Of a stretch of DNA of 64,000 nt, positions 12,434 through 24,439 are shown one piece after another. Within the stretch, counting starts at the first letter, position 1, and every line of letters begins with the position of its first letter. A program made the translations under genes and the position numbers. Source of the stretch: Dillenia suffruticosa (taxonomy: Eukaryota; Streptophyta; Magnoliopsida; Dilleniales; Dilleniaceae). The notes beneath the pieces are model-generated. The model saw only the letters and a program-made list of their open reading frames with translations, was not told the DNA's origin and did no database searches. The DNA lies in NCBI GenBank assembly GCA_033439265.1, contig JAVTVX010000009.1:9017109-9081108 (forward strand). Reading direction: 5' to 3'.

Positions 12434-15400
12434 TTCCGCCACGGCCAGTCCCAAACTCGGGTAAAGGAGTAGAGTTGCGGTAGGTCGATAGCTAGCATAA
12501 AATCTTTTGTCAAATGAAAAAATAAGAGACAAATATTAAATACTTTTAGAGCGTTTCTCCATCAACGACATGTTACATCAAATCTCGGGTATAGCGACAA
12601 ATTAACAAGGGAGCTTAGGGTGCAGGTAAATAAGTTAGTCCATGAAAATATGATTCATTTAGCCATTTAGAATATAAGATTTTTGACAGGTAAGTTATGT
12701 GAGATCGGAGAAACAATGAATAGACGAAAAATTCGTATAATGTGTTTTCAAGAGACTGAATGGGTCGGAGAAAAGGTAGAGTAGTAGAGCCTTATGGTCA
12801 TAAATTTTGGTACACAGGAACGAAGAGAAGTAAGAATGGAGAATGAATAATTGTACATAAAGATCTATTAGATGATGTGATAGAGATATGAAAGAAATGA
12901 GATAAAATTATATTTGTTAAGTTAGTAGATGTGGAAAACGTAGTTAATATAGTTAGTATGTATACACCCCATGTAGGTCTAAATGCAATTAGTAAAAAAC
13001 AATTTTGGGATAATTTAAATAAATTTATATAAAACATACCTAATAGAGAGAAACTATTTATTAGAGGAGACTTAAATGGACATATAGGAGAGATGAGCGA
13101 AGGATTCGAAATTGTACATGAAAACTTTGGATTCGGTAGTAGGAATGAAACAGGAGCTACCATTTTAGAGTTTGTCACAATATTCGATTTAATAGTTGTA
13201 AACATCACTTTTAAAGAAAGAGAAGTGCACTTAGTTATATATAGAAATAGGTCGAATGCTAACCAAATAAATTTCTTTTTCACTAGGAGATGTGATAAAA
13301 TGATCTGTAACGATTGCAAAATTATAGCAGGAGAGAGTGTGACAACTCAATATAAACACTTAGTTTTAGATATACGCGTGTCTAAAAGGAAAAAGAAGAA
13401 CTGTCCATCTGTAGAGTCAAGAATTAAGTGGTGAAATTTGAAAAGTGAAAATGTGACGACTTTTAGAGATAAATTAATTCAAATAGTAAATTGGTTTACT
13501 AATGATGATTCAAAAAAATGTGGAAAGAAATATATACTAATATTATGATCATAGATAATGAGATTCTTGGTGTATCTAAGAGTCAGATCCCAATAGAAAA
13601 AGAATCATGGTGGTGAAACGAAAAAATTCAAACGGCTATACGTATCAAACGAGAGTGTTATAGGAACCTTAAAGGCAATAGTAGTAGTGATGTATATGAA
13701 AATACAAAAATAAAAAAAAAAAGATGTGAAAAGATTATCCAAAGTTAAAGAGTAAAGTGTATAATGCACTACATAAGAGATTGGAGACTAAAAATTGAGA
13801 GAGAGATCTACAGCATTGTCAAATTAAAGGAAAGAAAGAGTAAAGATTTAAATGATATTAGGTGCATTAAGAGTAGAACCAATAATATACTTATAAAGGA
13901 TGAGAACATAAAAAAGTATTGACGTGATTATTTTGACGATCTCTTTAATGTTAAGAATATAATAGAAATAGTAAATATCAATATAGCTGCAAAAGAGATT
14001 AATAGAGATTTTAAATATAAAATTTACCCTTATGAAGTGAAGGAGGCTTTAAAGAGAATGAAAAATAGTAAAACCATATGATTTTATGGCATTCCTATAG
14101 AAGTGTGGAAATGTTTGGATGAATTTGATAGAAAAGTGTTAATGGATATGTTCAATAAAATTTGACAAATTAAGAGAATGTCTCAAATATTGAGAAAGTG
14201 TATAATTGTACCGCTATATAAGAATAAATAAGACATACAAAATTACTCTAACTATAGAGAATTAAATTTATGAGTCATACCATGAAACTATGTGAGAGAG
14301 TAATAGAATATAGATTGAGATTGGAAATATATGTATCTCAAAATCAATTTGAATTTATATCAGAAAGATCCACCATGGAAGCAATCCACTTGTTATGATA
14401 TTTGATAGAGATATATTGAGCACATAAGAGAGACCTACATATAATATTCATTGTTCTAGAAAAAACATATGATAGGGTTCCTAGAAATTTATTGTGATGG
14501 GTACTGATAAAAAAATGGATATTCTTAAGATACATTAATTTTATTAGAGATATGTATGAGGGAGTTGTAACCGACATAAGAACCTGTGGTGGTTTGAGTG
14601 ATTGTTTTCCCATTAATATTGAATTATATCAAAATTCGACATTAAGTCCCCTCCTCTTTATAATAGTGATAGACGAAATAATAAAAAATATCCAAAATGA
14701 AATACCAAGGTGTATACTTTTTGCAAATAATATAGTACTAATTGATGAAATTATGGAAAATGTTAGTACTAAACTAGAGTTATGGAGACTCATACTAAAA
14801 TCCAGAGAGTTTAAATTGAATAGATTGAAAACCGAATATATGAAATGTAGGTTTGATGACAGTGATCGGAATGATGAAGAAACGATTAGTTTATATGAAC
14901 AAGATGTACTCAAAAGTAAACGATTTAGATTCTTAGATTCTATCATTCAAAATAATGAAAATATGGATGGAGATATAGACCATAGGATTCAAGTAGTTTG
15001 GATGAAATGGAGAAAGGTATTCGGAATTCTTTGCGATCGTACGATACCATTGCATTTGAAGAGAAAGTTCTACAAAACCGCGATTAGACCTACACTATTG
15101 TATGATACTAAGTGTTGTACTATTAAACAATAACAAGAATAAAAGATAGGTGTAACAGAAATGAGAATATTTAGATGGATGTGTGGAAAAATTAGAAAAG
15201 ATAAAATTAAAAATGAAGATATTAATTCAATTGTGGAAAAAATGTGAGAGTGTCGTCTGAGGTGGTTTGAGTATATTCAAAGAAGACCCAAATATGCACT
15301 GCTTAGAAAAATCGAGAACTTAAATATATGAGATCTAGTAAAACGTAGAGGTAGACCGCTGAAAAGTTTGATGTAAATTATTCGCAAAGATATGGAAGTT

Positions 15401-15472
15401 AAAGATTTAGAAGAGGAAATGATTTTGGATAGAAATGAATGGCATAAAAAAATCCGCATTAATTAAATTAGT
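12434..15472 (+). mobile_element. RTE-clade LINE, copy 2 (near full length, decayed)
   Basis: The 5' part carries the plant RTE signature: ATTCCGCCACGGCCAGTCCC, then an AACTCGGGTAAAGG segment. An apurinic endonuclease-like domain follows (about 12,700-13,435): CFQETEWVGEK near 12,750, the GDLNGHIG motif near 13,070, and an open stretch 13,093-13,434 with GFGSRNETGA and a basic end KRKKKNC. Reverse transcriptase covers about 13,900-15,130, with its longest open part 14,552-15,133. The catalytic box reads FANN rather than FADD (14,719-14,730), so both catalytic aspartates are changed to asparagine. The family's typical end (DRNEWHKKI) lies at 15,427-15,455. Many stops and shifts: an old, dead copy in the same orientation as copy 1. 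Confidence 0.85.
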
Positions 15473-17009
15473 ACATTTTAGATATTTATCTATTGATTTA
15501 TTAATTTATTTTTAGTTTTATTTTATTTTATTTTTATTTTAATTTTATTTATATGTATATATTTTTTTATTTCATTTTTCTTTTATTTATCTTTTTTTAA
15601 TTTGTTTATCAAATGGCTGATCCTAGATTATTGGAATTAAAATCCAATTTGTTATTGTTTTGGGTCGAAGGCAAAAGAGGGCGGAGGATATAGGATCCTT
15701 AAGCTAATAGTCCACTACAGTTGCCCGAATATCATCACAGGTTTCTGATGCACCTAAAATATTGAAATTCTGATCAGCCAAGCCACCAGGCAAGTAATCT
15801 AGGAAATAGGGAAGGGAAAACATACATAACGTAAACATAACATAAACTAGTTATTATGCATGGAACAGGATATGTAAAAGATAACATAGTAAAATAAGTA
15901 AGATTCAACAACATACATAAGGAAAGGGGATGCAAATTGTTGATGTTCCTGACTAGTATCAAGCAAGGGTATTAAATTCATTTTTGTTATAACTTTTTTC
16001 TTGGCTTTTTTCATATTCATTATTTTCCTTTCTTCAAATCATTTTTCTCATTTTCATCATATCATAACGTAACTCATCACTAAGGGAGGGTGCACCTGTA
16101 TTTAAAGCTGGGAGGTTAACTTATGAGACCTTATGAGCCATGACTCTCTGCCTCATAGAAAACTTGACTTCCTATGGTGGCAATATGAGTACAAAGTCCA
16201 GAGCCTTCTTGTCCGATCCAGCTACTAAAGTGAATTACCATGCAACCTGCCACGGAGGAGTTTCGATTTACGTTATATAAGTTTTTAAAAGAATTTATTA
16301 TTAAATGGTGATGAAGTTTTGTCATTTCCTAACAATCTTAACTTGGAATCGTTTGCTTGCTCCATATTTGCACGTTAGTACTTCATGCATTGCATACCTA
16401 TCATAATTAAGCTAACATGTCAAATATAGAGAAAACAAAAGACACAATCACCTAGAACTTATCTTAATTTGAAAGGCATGAAAATAACATATGAGATTGG
16501 TACTATGCCAGGTCTCAGTCGGGTCAAAGAAAAGGCTCCTAGAAGTCATCCATACGTAAGGATACCTTAGTTTCATGCTCAGGTCTGTCAGTATTAGATC
16601 TATGTTTAAGTTATCTCTTTATGGATAGAGATTTTAAGGTAAAAGCCTCAACATTTGTATGTCATAACCCAACTACATAAGGAATGTGCACATTTCAAAC
16701 AAATAGAACAATTCTTACTACAACCACAATATCCTGACAAGTCATTATATGTTTTTGTCATCTAATTCTAAACCAATATACATGTTATAATCATATACAA
16801 CCAATATAATTTATCAACCTAGAAAAGCATGATATCTACAAAGAGAAAGCTCAGGAGCATGCAATTACTTGCCTTTTGAGCTTTTTTACCTTATACTTGG
16901 TCCTACTCCTTGAGAGATCACACATACCATATTCAATTCAAATTTTAAGAGGAGAGGGAGAGGTGAGGGAGAGATAGGTAGGCATAGGGTTTCCTCCTTC
17001 AAAACCATA
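15473..17009. other. Unassigned region, possible old LTR-type remnant (-)
   Basis: No coding sequence was recognised. Read on the minus strand, the stretch starts with an A-rich, CCCTAT-like and CTCTCCC-rich leader (about 16,990-16,930). It contains donor-like and acceptor-like sites and resembles the leader of a plant LTR element, but no matching partner repeat exists in the window. A T-rich run lies at about 15,480-15,600. Confidence 0.3.
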
Positions 17010-17029
17010 AACTACAAAAAACATCATTC

Positions 17030-17335
17030 TAGCGATGAAAATTTCTGAAAAATTCGTCGCTAAAGTTTTTAGCGGCGGATTTTGCGACGAAAATTTTTTC
17101 GTCCCAAATAACGCGCCACAAAAATTTACCAACGAAAGTGGCAGATTCGTCGCCAATTTCGCGACAAAAAATATTTTATCGCAAAAATCCGTTACCAAAT
17201 TTAACGACGGATTTATGTTTCCGTCGTCAAATTTAGCGATAGATTAGTGTTTCCGTCGCCAAATTTAGCGACCGATTAATTTTTCCGTTGCTAAAGTTAG
17301 CGACAAATTTAGTAACGGATCTTAAAATTTAAGAA
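17030..17335. repeat. CACTA subterminal repeats, 3' end
   Basis: About a dozen words of the type TTCGTCGCTAAA and TTTAGCGACGAA in both orientations. These are the usual transposase-binding subterminal repeats of CACTA elements. The same words build the 28,535-30,985 element. Confidence 0.8.
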
Positions 17336-17536
17336 AAAAAAATTTTGTTATTTTTCATATTTTGGCCTATTAAAAAAAATGTTGATCCTATTCAACCAAC
17401 ATAAACCTGATAATAATCAATATATTTTAGAATATCTAATCCAATCAAATCAATAAGCCATCAATATCCATCCAATCTAATTTTATTTAGAATCCAACCA
17501 ATAAGTCATCAATATCCAATTCAACCAACAAACCAT

Positions 17537-20299
17537 TGTAATACCCAATTATAAAAAATAAATAAAAAAAAAAAGGGGGAAAAATAAAAATTAGGGCTTA
17601 AAGCCCAATTTTCTCCCCTCTCTCTCTCTCTCTCTCTCTTTCCCCCTCTCTTCTCTCCCTTTTTCTTCTCTCTTCTCCCGATCCCCCGCCGCCGCGCCTC
17701 TCTTCTGCTGCCATCCTCCGCCGCGAGCGACCGCCCGAATCAGCCGCACGATCTTCCTCCCACGAGTGCGCCGTGGCCGTCGCTGCTCCAATCCTCTGCG
17801 AGCGCACGACTGCAGCGCGATCTCCAATCCTCAGCGAGCGCGCGACTGTAGCACGATTCTCTCCGCTGCGTGATCCCCCAGCACGAGCGCGAGCACAGCC
17901 GCACGATCATCTCCGCGCGAGCGCTAGTGCCACCGCGCAGTCTTCCTCGTGAGCGCTCGAGCGCTGCAGCGCGACCCTCCCTCGCGTGAGCACGCGATCG
18001 CTCGAGCACGCCGTAGCACGAGCCCCTGCGCGCCCCTGTGCGGTCCCTGCACCAGCTCGCACTTGCGCGCCCCAGCGCGTCCCAGCGCGCTCCAGCGCGA
18101 CCCAGCACGAGCCAGCGCGCGACCCAGCTCGCGACCCAGAGCGAGCCAGCGCGCGACCCAGCTCGCGAGCCAGCGCGCGACCCCAGCGCGCCCCAGCACG
18201 AGCGCGAGCGCTCCAGCGTGCGACCCACAGCGCGAGCAGCGCACGATCTAGCTTGTGAGTGCGCTTCAGCGCGCGAGCCAGCGACAGCGCCAGCACGAGC
18301 GCGAGCGCGCTCCAGCGCGCGATCCGGCTTGCCAGGCCCACCAGGCCGCAGGCCCACTAGGCTGCAGACCCATCAGGCCCGCAGGCCCACGGCCCGCCAG
18401 CCCATCAGCCGCGGCCCACGGCCCGCGACGGCCCGCGACAGTCCGTGAGCCTCTGCGAAGGTAAATGACTCTAAGTTTTGATTTTTCGCACTTGGGTTTC
18501 GAATCTCTTTAGTAATTGGACTTAAATTGTTCAAAATTGTTTCAAATTTGGAAACATTCAGGTTTTAGACCAAACCGACGGGCGAACGAAAACTAAATCT
18601 GAGATCCGAAGAATCCTAGGTGAGAGAAATGAAATCTCTTCAACCCTTGAATAAACTTTGTCAAATTAGGTAGCATTAGTTGATTTGTTTATAAATTGAG
18701 GAATTTAGGGTTCGTACGAAATTAAGAAAAACTATAAATCCTGACAATAGTCGAAATCTGATGAAAATCGTGATGATTGAGTAGGTTGGCTATTTTGGTG
18801 ATTCGATTGAGGGGCGTCTTGTTTTGCGTATTTTGGCGTTATTGAGGAGTGCGCTACCTTCCCCAAAACGGTGAGTGAGATTTATTTCAATGCTTTTGTT
18901 TAATATGTAAATCCTGTTTTACAACATTTTGATAATGAGTATGATTTGTCGTATGTTGGAAATGTTTTGACTGGTTTTAAAATTGACTTTTGTGAACCGT
19001 TGGAGTATCCAAAAACTGTATTGAATTATGAAATTATGCATCCATGTGGTTGAAATGTATAATGTGCCATTTTATGCTCTATGTTGCATTGGTTTATGAA
19101 CCTGACTTCGGCACATTTTGATATGATATTGATTTTGGCTTTGAGAGCTTTGATATGTATTGTTCCGTAGCTACGAAGGACACCGTGAGAGGCGCTTTGG
19201 TGGCGTCCGGATATGCCTAGGCCTGGGGTATCCCACGAGTTGTCGTGATTTGATTATCTACACGGTACTAGCCAGGTTGAACCCGAAAGGGGGAGGATTT
19301 GGATTTGGATTGGATATCCTCTCCAAGTCTAGCACCTGGACGAGATTCGTCGCCAACGCCGGGGTAGAGAGCACTTTAAAGAAATTTGCATATAACACCC
19401 CCGATGCGCCTGTCATAGGTCGCGGTAGACCTCTGCCAGGACATTTTCGGCTGGCAGCTCTATGATTTTAATGACAGTGCTTTGGATGCATATTTGACTT
19501 GAAAATGCGTGAAATGATATATTGTTGAAATGAAAAGCATGATGATTTGAAATATGATTTATATACTTATGTTTTGACACTCCAGTTTCACACTCCATAT
19601 TTGACGATTGCATTGACCCACTCACTCACTGAGTATTCTTTCCCGAGTACTCACCCCTCATTTCCCTTTTGTTTCAGAGATAGTATTTGACAAGGAGTGT
19701 CACTTTTAGGACGCTTAGTATTTTTGGGAGATCAGGCCTGAATTTGAGGAGTCATTGTGTATTTCCGCTGCAAAAAAATTTGTATTGGTGATGTATATGT
19801 ATTTTGAGGTCTATAGATGACCATTTTTTTTTATAATTCTGGGATGACTGTATAAATATGGACATTTAAATTGTGGAACTCTCATGTCACTGCATGACAT
19901 TGCATTGAGGCATTTCTTTTTCGTTGCGTCTGTATTTGGGAATGTGTCATGTCTTAGAATTGTCCTCTAGGATCGCTCGGTGCCTCCTCTAAATCACAGG
20001 AGGGGCGACTGGCGGCTGTCCATGCCTTTGACGGGGGCATGGCAGTAGAGGTCTGTGGTTAGGACTGTGGAGAATTGTTTGTTAGCCTTGCGTTGCCCTG
20101 GATTGTGCAGTATGGATGATCTGGTTTGTTGTTAAGGATAATTTATGCATTTTGAGGCCAGGATGGCCATTTTGGACAGGTTTATTTTAATATGGGAGAC
20201 CTCCGATATATGGGGAGGTTCTGCCCGATTTTCTGTAAAAATATAGCCGGCATCCAGGGTAACGGGCGGCTGCTCACGATCCCGGTTCGGGGTGTGACA
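17537..20299 (+). repeat. 5' LTR of element B
   Basis: 2,763 bp from TGTAATACCC to GTGACA. It contains a CT microsatellite (17,617-17,640), a CpG-rich minisatellite based on CCAGCGCG (about 17,870-18,440), and an intron-like module with donor GTGAGT at 18,871 and acceptor TTTGTTTCAG ending at 19,677. Reading frames across the GC-rich part occur in all frames and are compositional. Confidence 0.92.
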
Positions 20300-20306
20300 G
20301 TTGGAT

Positions 20307-20318
20307 TGGTATCAGAGC
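20307..20318 (+). promoter_or_regulatory. Primer-binding site (initiator Met-tRNA), element B
   Basis: TGGTATCAGAGC, complementary to the 3' end of plant initiator Met-tRNA, lies seven bases after the 5' LTR. Confidence 0.9.
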
Positions 20319-21837
20319 GACTTGGTTGAGAGCTATGTAGGAAGAGAGTATTGGAAACATTCCCGAGTGTGTTGGTTTTTAAAGTCCTCAATGCATAAGA
20401 GTTTCATACAGTCATTTATATCCCTGCATATGGTCTTAGGAATTGAGTTTATTTATTTTAGGGGGTTAGATACTAATTCTTATCTAACCTAGCATTTCTT
20501 CATTTTCATAGAAGGAACCAATGGAGATGGTTCTTAAATTGATGATTTCATTCATTTTAGGGGGTTAGTTTTACTAACCCTAATCCTTGAACAATGCCTA
20601 ATGAGAATTCTTATATTGCGAAACCATGACGAGTACATGGAGCGCTAGATATGTACTCCATGATTCACTTAAAGAGAGCAAGGATACTTCCTCATTTCTG
20701 GCGCCCCTTTCGGTGCCGAAGAATACATCCTTAAGGTGTGTGTTTTCTCTGGCACCTTTTGAGCCGGCTATTATACCGTCCCCACCATTTACTCTTGATA
20801 TTTTCGGGTAAGAGTACAAGTGGTACACGACACATGGGGTCCAGATGACACCCCATCACCTTTGATAGCGATGCCGATATCTACGGCTACACTTATTTCT
20901 CCGACAGTGGTTTTTACTCAAGCGGCACCAAATCGTCCATCGGTGGCCGTTCTTCTTATAGTTTCGAATCTGAGTTATAATAATTGCGCCATACTTAGGT
21001 GCATCCCCGAGATGACCCAGTTAGTCATGGTAGCTCGACAGTTGGGATGCACAGATTTTTAGACTTGGTGATGCTACGGTAGCAAAGCACTGAGTCAACT
21101 GAATCTGACGGATCTTGATAGATCTAGGCTTGCATGAGGAGTGCAGTCTACGAGTAACTGAGAGACTATTCGATAGGGAAGCCCTCACTTGATGGGAGGC
21201 TATTTGCGATGAGGCTATAAACCATTGCGGCATAGCGATTTCCTAATGGAATTCGACCGCAGATATTTCACGGAGTTTTAGGGGGACCATATCCCCGGTG
21301 GTTATATCACCAGTCCTAGTACCATGAGCTAGGCTACTGCTCAGCGACCTTTTCTTTGCCGCATATGTGGCAAGCACCACGCTCGAATAAATATGTAGAG
21401 CACTTATTACATGCTTCCACTATGAGAAGCCGAGGCATATCAAGAGTTTATGCCCTGATTTGTGACTTGGAGGTTAGTTGGCTTCGAGTCATCAGAATAC
21501 ACCATATGTAGGACAGCAGGGAACACCTGCGCATTCTAGTAACACTGCTCCACGGACTGCAGCCGGGAGCAATATAGTATTAGGTTTTCACGAGAGTAGT
21601 TGAGGGTGCAGGCCCTTGTGTATGCGATGACTCAGGAGGATGCTTTGGCGAACCCAGATTATGATCATGGGTAATCCTCCTGCGGATCCTTCCGTTTAGA
21701 GGTCCTTATGTACTGTTTTCTTTTGAAATCGTGTATTTTGTGATGATATGTACAGACATGATTGTTACTGTACTAGAGGCTTAACTATTTTGATATACAG
21801 GTGTATATCCCTATTCTTTCCGTACTCTTATTAAATT

Positions 21838-21890
21838 CTTTTTATTTTATTTTATTTTATTTTATTTTATTTTATTTTATTTTATTTTAT
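21838..21890 (+). repeat. (TTTTA)n microsatellite inside element B
   Basis: About ten TTTTA units between the gag-like and pol-like remnants. Confidence 0.95.
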
Positions 21891-24439
21891 TTGAATCTTG
21901 GTGCTATGAAAATACATGGAGTCGACGTTTGTGTTCTTGTTGGCACAAGGTCGAACTATTTCTATGTGAGAGTTTCTTTCGCTCAACAGTCGGATTGGCT
22001 GTTATCGTTACTTGATGAGGAGCTATTAGTTGTCGCTCCTGTTGGTGAGCAGTTGGTTAGAGATTCGTATATAGAGAGTATGATGTCATGGTAGGTGGGA
22101 CAGTGCTGAGAGCAAATCTGATCCCACTGGATATGACAGATTTCGATGCCATCTTAGAGAAAGATTAATTGTATATTTATAGAGTTTCTTTAGACTGTTT
22201 TATCAAGAAAGACGATTTTTGGAGACCTGAAGAGTCACCACTGACGTTTGTGAGTGAGAGACGGGTGTTACCCCGTGGTATTGTATTAGTGAGGAAAGCC
22301 AGACGTATAATACGTCGAGGATGTATGACAGATCTGACACATATGATCGATACCACAATACAAAATTCGAGACTTGACGAGATTCTGGTGGTACAGAAGT
22401 TTCCTGAAGTATTTCCCGAGGAGCCACCCTAATTATCATTGATTCGGAAGTTCAATTTTGAGATTGATCTGGCTCTAGGGATTACTCTTATTTCTATTCC
22501 GCCATATATAATGGTACCATTTGAACTGAGAGAGCTCAAGATTTAACTACAGAAATTGTTAGATAAATAATTCATCCATCCAAGCACCACATCTTAGGGT
22601 GTTTCGGTATTATTTGTAAAGAAGAAATATAGAACACTTAAACTTGTTATGGATTATTGGCAGTTGACTAAGGTCACTACCAAGGATTGATATTCATTTT
22701 CTCACATCGATGATTTGTTTGATCAGCTTCTCGATGATAAGGTCTTTTCGAAGATAAATCTTCGATCGCATTATACTCGGTTACGGGTTAAGGTCGAGGA
22801 TCTGTCCAAAAAAATTTCATTCTGTATCAGCATGGACACTTTGAGTCCTTGGTCATGCCATTTGGGCTGACCAATGTCCTAGCTGCATTTATGGACCGAA
22901 TAGATCGGGTCTTTTATGAATTTCCTAGATCAATTTGTTATCTTTTCCACTGATGACATCCTAGTCAGCTTGCAGAGTGTTGAGGAGCATGCTCAGTGTC
23001 TTACTCTCAGACGACAGAGAGAGTGCTTACCCCTCTTTATTGGTGGGACTCCGTACCTTAGGAGTCAGTGTGGTTAATGATGTGTAAGAAGCATCATTAG
23101 CTAGATATGAGGACAGGCAGACCTTGTTCAACCATGTCAGAGACTTCGGATTCCGAGAGAACAGATAGATAGTGTTTGGAGAACGGATTTGTATTTTAGT
23201 TGACATTGATTTTTGCAAGGCCATACTTAAGGAGGCACACTCCTCAACTTAAACATTCATCCAGATAGTACCAAGATGTATTGGACTATTCGGGATAGTT
23301 ATTGGTGGCCTAACATGAAACGAGAAATTGAGGATTTTGTGGTAAGATGTTTAGCTCGCCAATAGGTAAAAGGCCGAGCACCAGCATTTAGCTGGTACTT
23401 CACAACATTTTTATTCCCATTCTTGAGTGGGAGTGGGAGTATGTCACGATAGACTTCGTAGTAGAGTTGCATCGGACTTTGGCACAGTATGATGCCATTT
23501 GGGTGATAGCTAATTAATTTACTCGGTCCATACATTTTCTCCTTAGTCACAGCAGAAGCGTGTTGAGCCCAGAATGCAAGAGGCTTTGGGCACGCGGCCT
23601 AGTTTTAGTACAGCATATCACCCACAGACAGATGGTTAGTCGGAGAGGACCATTCAGACGCTCGAGGATTTACTTCGGGTTTGTGTTATGGATTTTCGGG
23701 GTAGTTGGTACAGACATTTACCGCTGATGGAGTTTGCGTATAATAATAGTTATCAGGCCAGCATCAGCATGCCACCTTATGAGTCACTCTATGGTAGGAA
23801 GTGTCGTACCCCGTTGTGCTGGGATGAGGTAGGCGAGAGACGCCTTATCACTGTTGAGCTAGTCGAGGAGACTAAAGAAAAGGTCAGAGTGATCCGCGAG
23901 CGGATGAAAGCCGCCCAAGACAGATAGAGGGCATATGCGGATCGAAGACACCGACCTTTAGAGTTTGAGGTGGGCGATATGGTGCTCTTGAGGATTTCTC
24001 CCTTGAGGGGACTAGTACGACATCGGCAACGGGGCAAGTTGAGCCCCAGGTACATTGGCCCGTTCCGTATCCTCAGTAGGGTTGGGCGCGTGGCATACAG
24101 GCTAGAGCTGCTAGATGAATTATCTCGGATCCATGATGTCTTCCATGTATCAGTGTTGAGGAAGTACATCTCAGATCCTTCACACATTTTAGAGGCTCCG
24201 CCAGTTGGGCTTCGAGAGGACTTGAGCGTACCTGTCCAGTCCGTGACTATTTTGGATTGACAGGTCAGAAAGCTACGGAGCAAAGATATTCCTCGTGTTA
24301 GAGTTTTGTGGAGGAGCGATCAGGTCGAGAAACAGACCTGGGAGTCTGAGGAAGCCATGAGAAGATAACACCCTCAACTTTTCCCTGTGTAGTTTCTTTT
24401 AGTCTCGAGGACGAGACTTGTTTTTAGGGGGTTAGAAAA

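Noticed and set aside
17591-18464. Long Ala/Arg-rich and Pro/Ser-rich reading frames on both strands (also 24,424-25,353)
   Set aside because: They exist in several frames at once because the LTR minisatellite is GC-rich and repetitive. There is no domain, and the same block occurs in both LTRs.
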